From: a virus
Direction: 5' to 3' (one strand)
IMG/VR virus record: IMGVR_UViG_3300013010_000040
Span: 1-31,947 of that record
Length of the DNA: 31,947 bases
Made by a program: the position numbers and the translations under genes. Of the stretch, positions 15,280-21,877 are shown piece after piece (within the stretch, counting starts at the first letter, position 1; each line of letters starts with the position of its first letter). The notes beneath the pieces are model-generated. The model was not told the DNA's origin, made no database searches, and saw only the letters and a program-made list of their open reading frames with translations.

Positions 15280-16209
15280 ATGAAAACTTGTCTTTGCGAT
15301 TTGACCTTCTTGAACACAGGACGGCCATCTTGTATGCCGATGCAAGATGCGGCTCGAAAATTAATCCTTGTTCCATTAGCTCAAGCAGATGGCACATTGA
15401 ATCGAATCCTTTTATCTGATACGCTCGACAAAGCTTATGTCGATGCAGCTATCAACAATGCGGATCCTTATCAGCGTTGGTACCCAGTCGGAAATCTTTT
15501 GAATGTCGAAGACGTTCGTGGAGATGATGTCGTTGAGACATTTGAAGACGGAACTTCTGCAAAGGTTCAAGACGCGATTGGAACATTCGCTGGAATCATC
15601 ATCAACCAGACTCCAGACTACCTTCGCAAGATCATCTCTTGGGGTTGTACTACTTTCGGAGCTTACGTTGTTGACAAGCAAGGAAACTTGATTGGTGACT
15701 CTGTTACCGATCCTCTTTACATGGCTCCTCTTCCAATCAATTCAGCAACTTGGAGCCCTAAGTACATCAAAACAACCGACACGACTGTTCCAAAAGTTCA
15801 ATTGAACTTCGAGTGGAGACAGGACTTCACCGATGATAAACTCGGAATGGTTCTTGCTTCTGAGTTCTCAGGTATTGATTTGCTTGACATCGCTGGTTTG
15901 GTTGACTTGTACGGAGCTGTTTCAAACGAAGCGACTACAGGATTCACAATGACAATCACAACCGACTACGGATCTGCAAAGACTCGTGCAAAGGTGAGCG
16001 GATTAAATGCTGCTGACTTCGATTTGAATGAGCTTACGCCTACTCCAGGCGCAGAGCCTTTCACAGTTGTAGAGTCTTCTGATGGAGTTTACGACTTCAC
16101 AATCACAACTCCAGCTTCTTCAACAGAGACATTTGCTCTAGGAATTGATGCTGCCACTTTAGGATATGATGACACATATCTTGTTAGCGAGACAATTACA
16201 ATTCCTTAA
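15280..16209 (+). CDS. Major tail (tube) protein, putative
   Basis: 309 residues. The first 200 (CLCDLTFLNTGRPSCMPMQD through FEWRQDFTDDKLGMVLASEF) have the size and beta-rich pattern of a tail tube subunit; the last 95 (from about FTMTITTDYGSAKTRAKVSG) look like an added Ig-like domain, a common decoration on tail tube proteins. Its place between neck genes and tape measure, a private promoter and a following terminator fit a highly expressed structural protein. Call is by position and architecture. Confidence 0.7.
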   Translation: MKTCLCDLTFLNTGRPSCMPMQDAARKLILVPLAQADGTLNRILLSDTLDKAYVDAAINNADPYQRWYPVGNLLNVEDVRGDDVVETFEDGTSAKVQDAIGTFAGIIINQTPDYLRKIISWGCTTFGAYVVDKQGNLIGDSVTDPLYMAPLPINSATWSPKYIKTTDTTVPKVQLNFEWRQDFTDDKLGMVLASEFSGIDLLDIAGLVDLYGAVSNEATTGFTMTITTDYGSAKTRAKVSGLNAADFDLNELTPTPGAEPFTVVESSDGVYDFTITTPASSTETFALGIDAATLGYDDTYLVSETITIP

Positions 16210-16211
16210 TT

Positions 16212-16367
16212 ATGACTAAAGCTTCACACTATCAAGTTGGTCGAATCCACATTTCTTTGAAAGCTTATTCTTCAAAGCAGAAAAAGAAATTCGTGAAATT
16301 CTTAGCTCAGAATGGAGTTAAGAGAGGATTCGATGATCACTGGGAGGCTTATAAAAAGCTGAAGTAA
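16212..16367 (+). CDS. Small basic protein (51 aa)
   Basis: MTKASHYQVGRIHISLKAYS, followed by a lysine-rich segment (SKQKKKFVKFLAQNGVKRGF) and ending AYKKLK. It starts two bases after the major tail protein stop and ends just before a terminator, so it shares that transcript. Function unknown; no family recognised. Confidence 0.65.
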   Translation: MTKASHYQVGRIHISLKAYSSKQKKKFVKFLAQNGVKRGFDDHWEAYKKLK

Positions 16368-16384
16368 GTTCTAAAAAAAGAAAG

Positions 16385-16412
16385 ACTCGGAAGAAATTTC
16401 GAGTTTTTTTTT
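16385..16412. terminator. Terminator between convergent gene blocks, probably bidirectional
   Basis: ACTCGGAA (16385-16392) pairs with TTTCGAGT (16397-16404), with one G-T pair and a GAAA loop, followed by nine T including the last stem base. On the other strand the hairpin is followed by a T-rich run, so it can also end the minus-strand genes that stop at 16443. Confidence 0.82.
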
Positions 16413-16442
16413 GCTTTTAACAGTAGAAAAAACTGGATAAGG

Positions 16443-16646
16443 CTACTCTGCTGATCTTAGAAAGTTTGGCGATAGGTTGTTGATTTCAGCCTCTAGCCTT
16501 CCGATTCTTTTATTCGCCTCCTTCTTCTCCTTTTCCGTAGAGTCTATTCCTAGATTTGCGGAAATTACCGACATCTCATGTAGTTTCTTATCTATGAGCT
16601 TTCTTACTTTCTCGTTTGTGTAATACAATGCAACTCCTTCAATCAT
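16443..16646 (-). CDS. Hypothetical small coiled-coil protein (67 aa)
   Basis: Minus-strand protein MIEGVALYYTNEKVRKLIDK, then a charged helical region with STEKEKKEANKRIGRLEAEI, likely a coiled coil. Its start overlaps the stop of the phosphoesterase gene (ATGA), so the two are co-translated. Unknown function, perhaps a partner of the enzyme. Confidence 0.72.
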   Translation of the reverse strand: MIEGVALYYTNEKVRKLIDKKLHEMSVISANLGIDSTEKEKKEANKRIGRLEAEINNLSPNFLRSAE

Positions 16647-17353
16647 AAGTCCATAAGTAAGTTAATGGGCGTTCTGCCCTGATTAAGAACAACAACGCAT
16701 CCAATAGCAGGCTTTTTGCCTCTCTTAGCGTATGCCATAGCGTAGGAATTGTGATCTATTCCACAACCTACCTGAGTGCCGAAGACCTTAAACTTCTGGC
16801 CGACAACCCATTCAGTATAAGCCTGAGTGTGTAGGTGTCCTTGAACCGTGGACATCATATCTGCCTTGCACTTGGTTCTAGCTGTTCCTGCTTCACCATG
16901 AATGTATTGCACATCGTCAATCACGAGCCTGTCTACAAAATCCCATTGATCAACCTCCAATACATCTTTATATTCTCTAATCCATTTTGTAGGAACTGCG
17001 GAGGTCTGAGCTTTGCGCATTATGATCCGGTCATGGTTTCCGATAATAACGGTAGCAACCGGAAAGTCATCGCGCCACCTTGCTATCTTTTTTATTGCAA
17101 ATTCTAGTTCGTCAGAGCCTCCGAGTCCGTTTGCGTCTGTTTCGTGATATGAGCTAAAGTGATTGTCAATTACATCGCCAATAAATACAATTTTATTGCA
17201 GTTGAATTTTTCCTTTTGCTTTATGCAGAAATCTAGATAGCCATCCAGGCAGAAAGGTTCGTGCAGGTCTCCTATTACTAGGACTCTGTTGGACTCATCT
17301 TTTAGGCTTCCCACAAGCCAGTTGAGTCCTTTGCTTAATCTCGGTCTACTCAT
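16643..17353 (-). CDS. Calcineurin-like metallophosphoesterase
   Basis: 236 residues with the full set of metal-binding motifs: GDLH (28-31), GDVID (59-63), GNHD (105-108), a histidine in YIHGE near 150 and GHLHT near 173. This family cleaves phosphodiesters or phosphomonoesters using two metal ions; phage members are varied in substrate (nucleic acids, cyclic nucleotides or protein phosphates). It sits on the minus strand in the middle of tail genes, with the terminator behind it, so it is an added accessory gene (moron). Breaking a host cyclic-nucleotide defence signal is one possible role but cannot be read from the sequence. Confidence 0.88.
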   Translation of the reverse strand: MSRPRLSKGLNWLVGSLKDESNRVLVIGDLHEPFCLDGYLDFCIKQKEKFNCNKIVFIGDVIDNHFSSYHETDANGLGGSDELEFAIKKIARWRDDFPVATVIIGNHDRIIMRKAQTSAVPTKWIREYKDVLEVDQWDFVDRLVIDDVQYIHGEAGTARTKCKADMMSTVQGHLHTQAYTEWVVGQKFKVFGTQVGCGIDHNSYAMAYAKRGKKPAIGCVVVLNQGRTPINLLMDL

Positions 17354-17448
17354 CCTCTCAATTTTTGTTATCTCATCGCGTCAATGGCTTGCTTGATGTT
17401 CAAACCCTGATTTACATAAAGATAATTTAAAAAATCTAAAAAAATGAA

Positions 17449-17521
17449 TTGCTTTTTTGTTGTAGTATAAAATTTTCTACTATATTTGTTCTATCAAACA
17501 ATCTAAAACAAACAAGATGAA
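17449..17521 (+). repeat. 73-bp exact repeat, copy 1 (promoter and leader)
   Basis: Identical over 73 bases to 30877-30949. It contains the TTGTTG, palindrome, TATATTTG box, the A/C-rich leader and the first five bases of the gene (ATGAA). Flanking bases differ. Confidence 0.97.
17457..17488 (+). promoter_or_regulatory. Strong Bacteroidota promoter with palindromic spacer
   Basis: TTGTTG (17457-17462), an 18-base spacer from the second TTG and TATATTTG (17481-17488). The near-perfect palindrome TAGTATAAAATTTTCTACTA (17463-17482) fills the spacer and touches the -7 box, as an operator would. It drives the 91-residue gene. The region 17354-17448 back to the minus-strand gene is AT-rich; a weak TATCTTTA reading on the minus strand might serve the phosphoesterase gene. 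Confidence 0.85.
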
Positions 17522-17792
17522 AGCACAAACAACGAAGAAAGTACAAATCCAACTATCAACAATAGAAGCGTCGCGGATAAACAAGAGGGTTGATGAGATC
17601 CTAGAAAGCGTGATTCACGGTGGGCATAGAAAAGCTCTTGCACAGAATCTAAGAAGAGAATTACTCACAAAGGATAACACTCTGAAAATCATAAATGATA
17701 ACACGTACCACGTTTACGACATGTTAGAGGCCGTTAATTGTAGTACCTCTACAAGGATTGTTCAATTGTTTCAAGATAATCTAGATGCATAG
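17517..17792 (+). CDS. Hypothetical small cassette protein (91 aa)
   Basis: Starts MKAQTTKKVQIQLSTIEASR behind the 73-bp repeated promoter and leader. Helical throughout and weakly basic, with RINKRVDEILESVIHGGHRK and LAQNLRRELLT; no family recognised. The end is followed within 12 bases by the hairpin element, so the gene sits exactly between two repeated flanks. The other copy of the flanks encloses an unrelated 56-residue gene. An early expressed accessory role is inferred from the promoter type, which differs from that of the tail genes around it. Confidence 0.8.
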   Translation: MKAQTTKKVQIQLSTIEASRINKRVDEILESVIHGGHRKALAQNLRRELLTKDNTLKIINDNTYHVYDMLEAVNCSTSTRIVQLFQDNLDA

Positions 17793-17803
17793 TAGATTTC
17801 CTG

Positions 17804-17853
17804 ACACCTCACTCGCTCCGCCTCCTTCATTGGTCGCGGAGCTTTTGAGGTGT
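17804..17853 (+). repeat. Conserved hairpin element, copy 1
   Basis: Outer stem ACACCTCA (17804-17811) with TGAGGTGT (17846-17853); inner stem GCTCCGC (17815-17821) with GCGGAGC (17836-17842); 14-base loop CTCCTTCATTGGTC. Forty-five bases (from 17807) recur at 31126-31170 with two pyrimidine changes. No T-run follows, so it is not a normal terminator. It lies ten bases before the next ATG (17863). Although the frame stays open through it, the two differences would change amino acids, so selection seems to be on RNA or DNA. Confidence 0.85.
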
Positions 17854-17862
17854 AAAGCTAAG

Positions 17863-18117
17863 ATGAAATCAAGAGAATCAATATTACTTGAAAGGCCAGT
17901 TTTGATAGGGCAGCACGGCAAGAAGAAGTTGACAAGTATGATTTTTACAGGGGATTTAATCACTGTCAAAGACAAAGAACTCACTTCATGTATTTTTGCA
18001 GAGCCTACACATCAGATATTTGGCTGCTTTAGTGACTACTTTAATGAGAGGTCAGAGCTTGCAGCTTTGGACTTAAAGGAATGCAAGCCAGAAATTATTA
18101 AAATTAAAAACTTATAA
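17863..18117 (+). CDS. Hypothetical protein (84 aa)
   Basis: MKSRESILLERPVLIGQHGK followed by a beta-rich middle (SMIFTGDLITVKDKELTSC) and an end rich in charged residues. The ATG after the hairpin element is preferred; a longer frame from 17785 would translate through the hairpin. Unknown function. One-base overlap (TAATG) with the next gene indicates coupling to the tail genes. Confidence 0.75.
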   Translation: MKSRESILLERPVLIGQHGKKKLTSMIFTGDLITVKDKELTSCIFAEPTHQIFGCFSDYFNERSELAALDLKECKPEIIKIKNL

Positions 18118-18401
18118 TGTTGACGAAATTATTCATTTGGCTCACGAGGTTAAAATATAAGCGCAACGCTGGAGGCGCAGAGAACGCTTTTGACAGCTCT
18201 TTCCCTTTGCGTGAATATGTTTGGGTGTTAGAAGATAAAAGACTCACACAATTAGCGGGAAACAGCAAAGAAGCAGTGATTGCTGAGGCTCACGTAAAAG
18301 GCAAGCGAGGTTGGCTACATGAACGCATTGAATATCGCCATGTGATTAGAAGCTGGAAAGAAGCTGGAATCTGGGTAAAAGCAAAAAACAATACAGCATG
18401 A
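18117..18401 (+). CDS. Hypothetical basic protein (94 aa)
   Basis: MLTKLFIWLTRLKYKRNAGG, then YVWVLEDKRLTQLAGNSKEA and a basic C-terminal helix (RHVIRSWKEAGIWVKAK). No family recognised. It overlaps the gene before by one base and the next by ATGA, so it is part of the tail-completion operon and may be a minor structural or assembly protein. Confidence 0.78.
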   Translation: MLTKLFIWLTRLKYKRNAGGAENAFDSSFPLREYVWVLEDKRLTQLAGNSKEAVIAEAHVKGKRGWLHERIEYRHVIRSWKEAGIWVKAKNNTA

Positions 18402-18838
18402 AAAGATTGATTGAAGTAGCTAGGAACATTCAAAAGACAACTGATAGAAGAGTGTTCTTTCTGACTTTTACGAGAGGGGATGCTCAAAACATGGTCATTG
18501 ATCTTAATACAGATGGCCAGTTGCGTCTTGGTATCACTTCTGATGGTTCTGCTCTTCCGGTTTATTCGAGAGCAACAGAGATCATCTCAGGAGGCGAGAA
18601 GATTGCAGGCACACCTTTCACACTTTACGACACTGGAGCTTTTTATGATTCTTTCAAAATGAGCGATGTCAGTGGAGACTTTGTGACAATATCTGCCGAC
18701 ACAGTGAAACCGAATAAAGACCTTCTTGAGTATGGTGATTTACTTGGCTTGACAGAAGGAAATCTTTCAAAGCTCGTTGATTACATTATCCCAATAGTTC
18801 GAGACATTGTAATTAAAGAAGCATTGAAATTAAAATAG
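18398..18838 (+). CDS. Putative neck/tail-completion protein (gp10-like)
   Basis: 146 residues. The segment TPFTLYDTGAFYDSFKMSDV resembles the pattern with a DTG turn found in tail-completion (HK97 gp10-like and virion morphogenesis) proteins, and the end (DLLEYGDLLGLTEGNLSKLV) recalls prophage proteins of Bacteroidota that I have seen next to tail genes. It would sit at the head-tail joint. Moderate confidence from motif and place. Confidence 0.6.
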   Translation: MKRLIEVARNIQKTTDRRVFFLTFTRGDAQNMVIDLNTDGQLRLGITSDGSALPVYSRATEIISGGEKIAGTPFTLYDTGAFYDSFKMSDVSGDFVTISADTVKPNKDLLEYGDLLGLTEGNLSKLVDYIIPIVRDIVIKEALKLK

Positions 18839-18862
18839 CGCAACTGGAAAAAGCTTCTTATT

Positions 18863-18891
18863 TTGAATAAATTGCTTAAGTTCTAATTTTG
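18863..18891 (+). promoter_or_regulatory. Promoter before tape-measure operon
   Basis: TTG (18863-18865), an 18-base spacer and TAATTTTG (18884-18891); the ATG at 18904 follows after 12 bases. Both elements fit the Bacteroidota consensus and lie in a 65-base non-coding gap. Confidence 0.7.
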
Positions 18892-18903
18892 TATTTTTAC
18901 GCA

Positions 18904-19356
18904 ATGAACGTGCACACCTCTATTGACACACTACCAATTGGTAATTACTGGAAGATCATAGAAACAGGCGACGTTCATCTTCTTCTTGACGGTAAGAATG
19001 ACGGCACAATTAAAACAGAGCATCTTCAAACTGCATGGGCGTTAATTGAAGAAGAAATGTTTGATCTACTTGCCGAGGATAAGGACTACATCGAGCAAGT
19101 AAACGATGAGCGTCGTGAATATTTGCGAAAGCTTAAAGCGTTGATTGTTGGTGACACATTATCGATCTTACAATATAAACAGACAAGCTTGTACACACAA
19201 GAAGAGTCAGGCGATCTAGAACCTTTTAAATATCACAAAAGCATTGCAGTTCTTGAGGCTCATCTTGGATTTCCAATAGATGATTCAAAAATGTCGGTTC
19301 GCAAATATTACATTCACGCACAATTGATGAAAGAAAATGGCACAAAACCGAATTGA
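18904..19356 (+). CDS. Hypothetical tail assembly protein (chaperone position)
   Basis: 150 residues beginning MNVHTSIDTLPIGNYWKIIE, soluble and helical, with an acidic middle (EEEMFDLLAEDKDYIEQVND). It is directly upstream of and overlaps the tape measure by 20 bases, the place of tail assembly chaperones; no slippery sequence leading to a second frame was seen, so frameshift production is not claimed. An upstream TTG (18889) overlaps the promoter and is not used as the start. Confidence 0.7.
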   Translation: MNVHTSIDTLPIGNYWKIIETGDVHLLLDGKNDGTIKTEHLQTAWALIEEEMFDLLAEDKDYIEQVNDERREYLRKLKALIVGDTLSILQYKQTSLYTQEESGDLEPFKYHKSIAVLEAHLGFPIDDSKMSVRKYYIHAQLMKENGTKPN

Positions 19357-21877
19357 ACGGTCAGACATAATTGCACCAGACGCGCTTATTAGTGTCATTA
19401 AAGAGGGTCGTGATCTGGAACATCAACTGATCAAGGTTCTTGAAGTGATACAACAGATCATGAAGGGTGGGTCAATCAAGTCAGGGGGTGATTTAAAGGC
19501 ATACACAGAACAGGTGCGTGACTTGAATGAAACATCAAAGACACTTGCAAAGACGCAGAATATCGTCAAAGAATCAACAAAGCAACTTGACGAATCAATT
19601 GCTGAAGAAATCGTTCTAAACAAAGAGCTGAATAAGCAAGTTGACGACGTGAACGGAAGCTTTACACAAAACGTCAAGCTGTCTGTTCGATATCGCCTTG
19701 AGTTGAAAAAGCTTGCAGAGCAGCAAAAAAATCTAACAAAGCAGCTTGATCGAGGGCTTATAAGTACAAGCAATTATGTAGAAAAGTCAACTGTTCTTTC
19801 AAAGCGACAGAAAGAATTGACAGTTGCAAACCAACAGCTTGGAATTACAATGCGTCAGCAGGTGAAGCAAGCAAATGCTGCAGGTACTTCTTTCGATCAA
19901 CTTAGTATTCATCTTGGTAAGCTTCGCGACACATACAGAAAGCTCACTGCGGAAGAACGAAAATCACCTTTTGGAGTTTCATTAAAAAAATCAATTACAC
20001 AGCTTGATAAGCAGGTAAAGGCAAACGATGAATCCATCGGAAACTTTCAGCGGTCTGTAGGTAATTATCGAAAAGGGCTTGGCAAAACAATTGAGAAACA
20101 AAATTTCATGGGTCAGTCGCTTGGCGGCTTAATGAAAAATTTCAGTGCTTTGTTGTCACCTGTTGGCCTCGTTGCTGGCGCGGTGTCTGGATTATCTGCC
20201 TTGTATTTAAGCAGCACGGGCGGCTCACTTGACCTTGCTTCAGCAACTGCGCGACTGCGTGGAAGTTTTCAGGGTTTGGCAAACGACTTTGGCGAGGCTG
20301 CTGGTGCTGACGGGAAGGGAAATGGAGTTCTTGACAAAGCTGCAGCGTGGCTTACAGCGTGGGTTGGCGTGGTGACAGGGGCGAAAACATACATTACAGG
20401 TGAGCTGGAAAAGATGGCCACAAATAGACTTGCTGACCTGGAGATTGAAGCCATCAAAGCTGAAGCACTTGCGGCAAGGCAAATTGACACACTTGAAGAA
20501 TTAAAGCAGGTGCGTGACGATACATATCTCCCATTTTCTAAAAGGTTGAAGGCCGCAAGTGATGCTGTTGACATACTCACGAAAAGAGAAGATGCAGAGT
20601 TAAAGGTTGCAGAGGAAAGGTTGAAAATGTTTCAGCAGCTCTTGAAAAATGACCCCAACAATTTGCAACGTCAGAAGCTTGTGGCACAGCAGTTGTTGGC
20701 AATCTCAAGAATTGAAAGAGAAAACGAACGACTTCGCACAGAGGCAGTCAGAGCAGTCGGGCGTGTTCAGCGTCAAATTGATGCAGACAAAGCTAAACGA
20801 GACAGAGAGGCAGCTGCATTACAGAAAAAGCGAGAAGAAGAAGCAGAGAAGGCTGCTGCAAAAAAGAGAAAAGAAGATGAACTTGCAGAGAAAGCGAGAC
20901 TAAAAGAGATAGATGACTACCAGAAGCTTGATCAACTTGTGTATGATTCACAGATTGCAACTGCTGAATTTGAAGAAAATGCAGAACAAGTCTTTGAGTT
21001 GCGTCGTGAAAAGCTTCAACAGCAAAAAGAATTTGAACTTAAAAATGAGAAGCTGACGACTGCAGAAAGGTTGATTATTCAACGTCAATACATTAATGAC
21101 TTGAACAACATTAATCGTGAAGAAGATGAATACAAAAAACAGCAGCGTGAAAAAGAGCTTAACGCAGCAATTGAGCAAGCAAATCAATTGACATCAATTT
21201 TTGAGGATGCAATGAATAGGCGAAGCGAACTGCGACAAGAACAAATCGTTCGTGAAATTGGATACGCCAAAGAAAATTTAGCGAGACAAGAAGACTTAGC
21301 CGATCGTGGATTAGCAAACACACTTGCTTTTGAGCAGAAGAAAGCCGCAGAACTTGAGGCTCAAAGAGATAGAGAGGCAAAGAAACAGGAGAGGCGTCAG
21401 AAAACTCTTGCATATTTGACAGCTTTCACAGAATACTTGAAAGAGAATCCGAATACAGCAGCAGGAAAAGCACTAGCTCAAGTAGCAATAGCTGAAACTG
21501 TTTCAGGTTTATTCTACGAAGGAACAGAGTCAGTTGGTGATGATAACGCAACTAAGTGGAGAAACACTGGAAGAGATGACTATTTGATTGGTGTGCATAA
21601 AGGTGAGCGAGTGATCAAAACCTCTGACAACAAAAGAATTGGAAACATGAGCAATGAAGATCTTGTTGCTATGGCAGAAGGTCATCGAAAAGGAGAATAC
21701 CAAGTCAACGCTTTGAATGATACGAATATCGTGAACGAGCTTCGTTCGGTTCGAAAAGCAGTCAGCTCTTCAGGACAAGTGATCGATGTTGACAAGCTCG
21801 GACAGATGATCGATAAGAGAATTGAAGATGGTATTAAGAAGACAATAGTGCATAAAAGGAAGCCGAGAAGAATATGA
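19337..21877 (+). CDS. Tail tape measure protein
   Basis: 846 residues, long coiled coils (20-250 and 370-690, e.g. EKARLKEIDDYQKLDQLVYD), a hydrophobic stretch near 268-292 (FSALLSPVGLVAGAVSG) and a conserved-looking end (YEGTESVGDDNATKWRNTGR, KGERVIKTSDNKRI). Tape measures set tail length at about 0.15 nm per residue, which would give a tail near 125 nm, and pass into the host envelope during DNA ejection. The 5' four-fifths use CGT, GGC and GGG codons much more than the tail end and the next gene, suggesting a recombination joint near 21.4 kb. ATGA overlap with the next gene. Confidence 0.9.
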   Translation: MAQNRIERSDIIAPDALISVIKEGRDLEHQLIKVLEVIQQIMKGGSIKSGGDLKAYTEQVRDLNETSKTLAKTQNIVKESTKQLDESIAEEIVLNKELNKQVDDVNGSFTQNVKLSVRYRLELKKLAEQQKNLTKQLDRGLISTSNYVEKSTVLSKRQKELTVANQQLGITMRQQVKQANAAGTSFDQLSIHLGKLRDTYRKLTAEERKSPFGVSLKKSITQLDKQVKANDESIGNFQRSVGNYRKGLGKTIEKQNFMGQSLGGLMKNFSALLSPVGLVAGAVSGLSALYLSSTGGSLDLASATARLRGSFQGLANDFGEAAGADGKGNGVLDKAAAWLTAWVGVVTGAKTYITGELEKMATNRLADLEIEAIKAEALAARQIDTLEELKQVRDDTYLPFSKRLKAASDAVDILTKREDAELKVAEERLKMFQQLLKNDPNNLQRQKLVAQQLLAISRIERENERLRTEAVRAVGRVQRQIDADKAKRDREAAALQKKREEEAEKAAAKKRKEDELAEKARLKEIDDYQKLDQLVYDSQIATAEFEENAEQVFELRREKLQQQKEFELKNEKLTTAERLIIQRQYINDLNNINREEDEYKKQQREKELNAAIEQANQLTSIFEDAMNRRSELRQEQIVREIGYAKENLARQEDLADRGLANTLAFEQKKAAELEAQRDREAKKQERRQKTLAYLTAFTEYLKENPNTAAGKALAQVAIAETVSGLFYEGTESVGDDNATKWRNTGRDDYLIGVHKGERVIKTSDNKRIGNMSNEDLVAMAEGHRKGEYQVNALNDTNIVNELRSVRKAVSSSGQVIDVDKLGQMIDKRIEDGIKKTIVHKRKPRRI

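Noticed and set aside
17785-17862. Longer N-terminus for the 17863 gene through the hairpin
   Set aside because: The hairpin copies differ at positions that change amino acids, and copy 2 in the same frame ends in a stop.
19300-19360. Programmed frameshift in the tail chaperone position
   Set aside because: Only one frame lies upstream of the tape measure, and no clear slippery heptamer before a second frame was seen.
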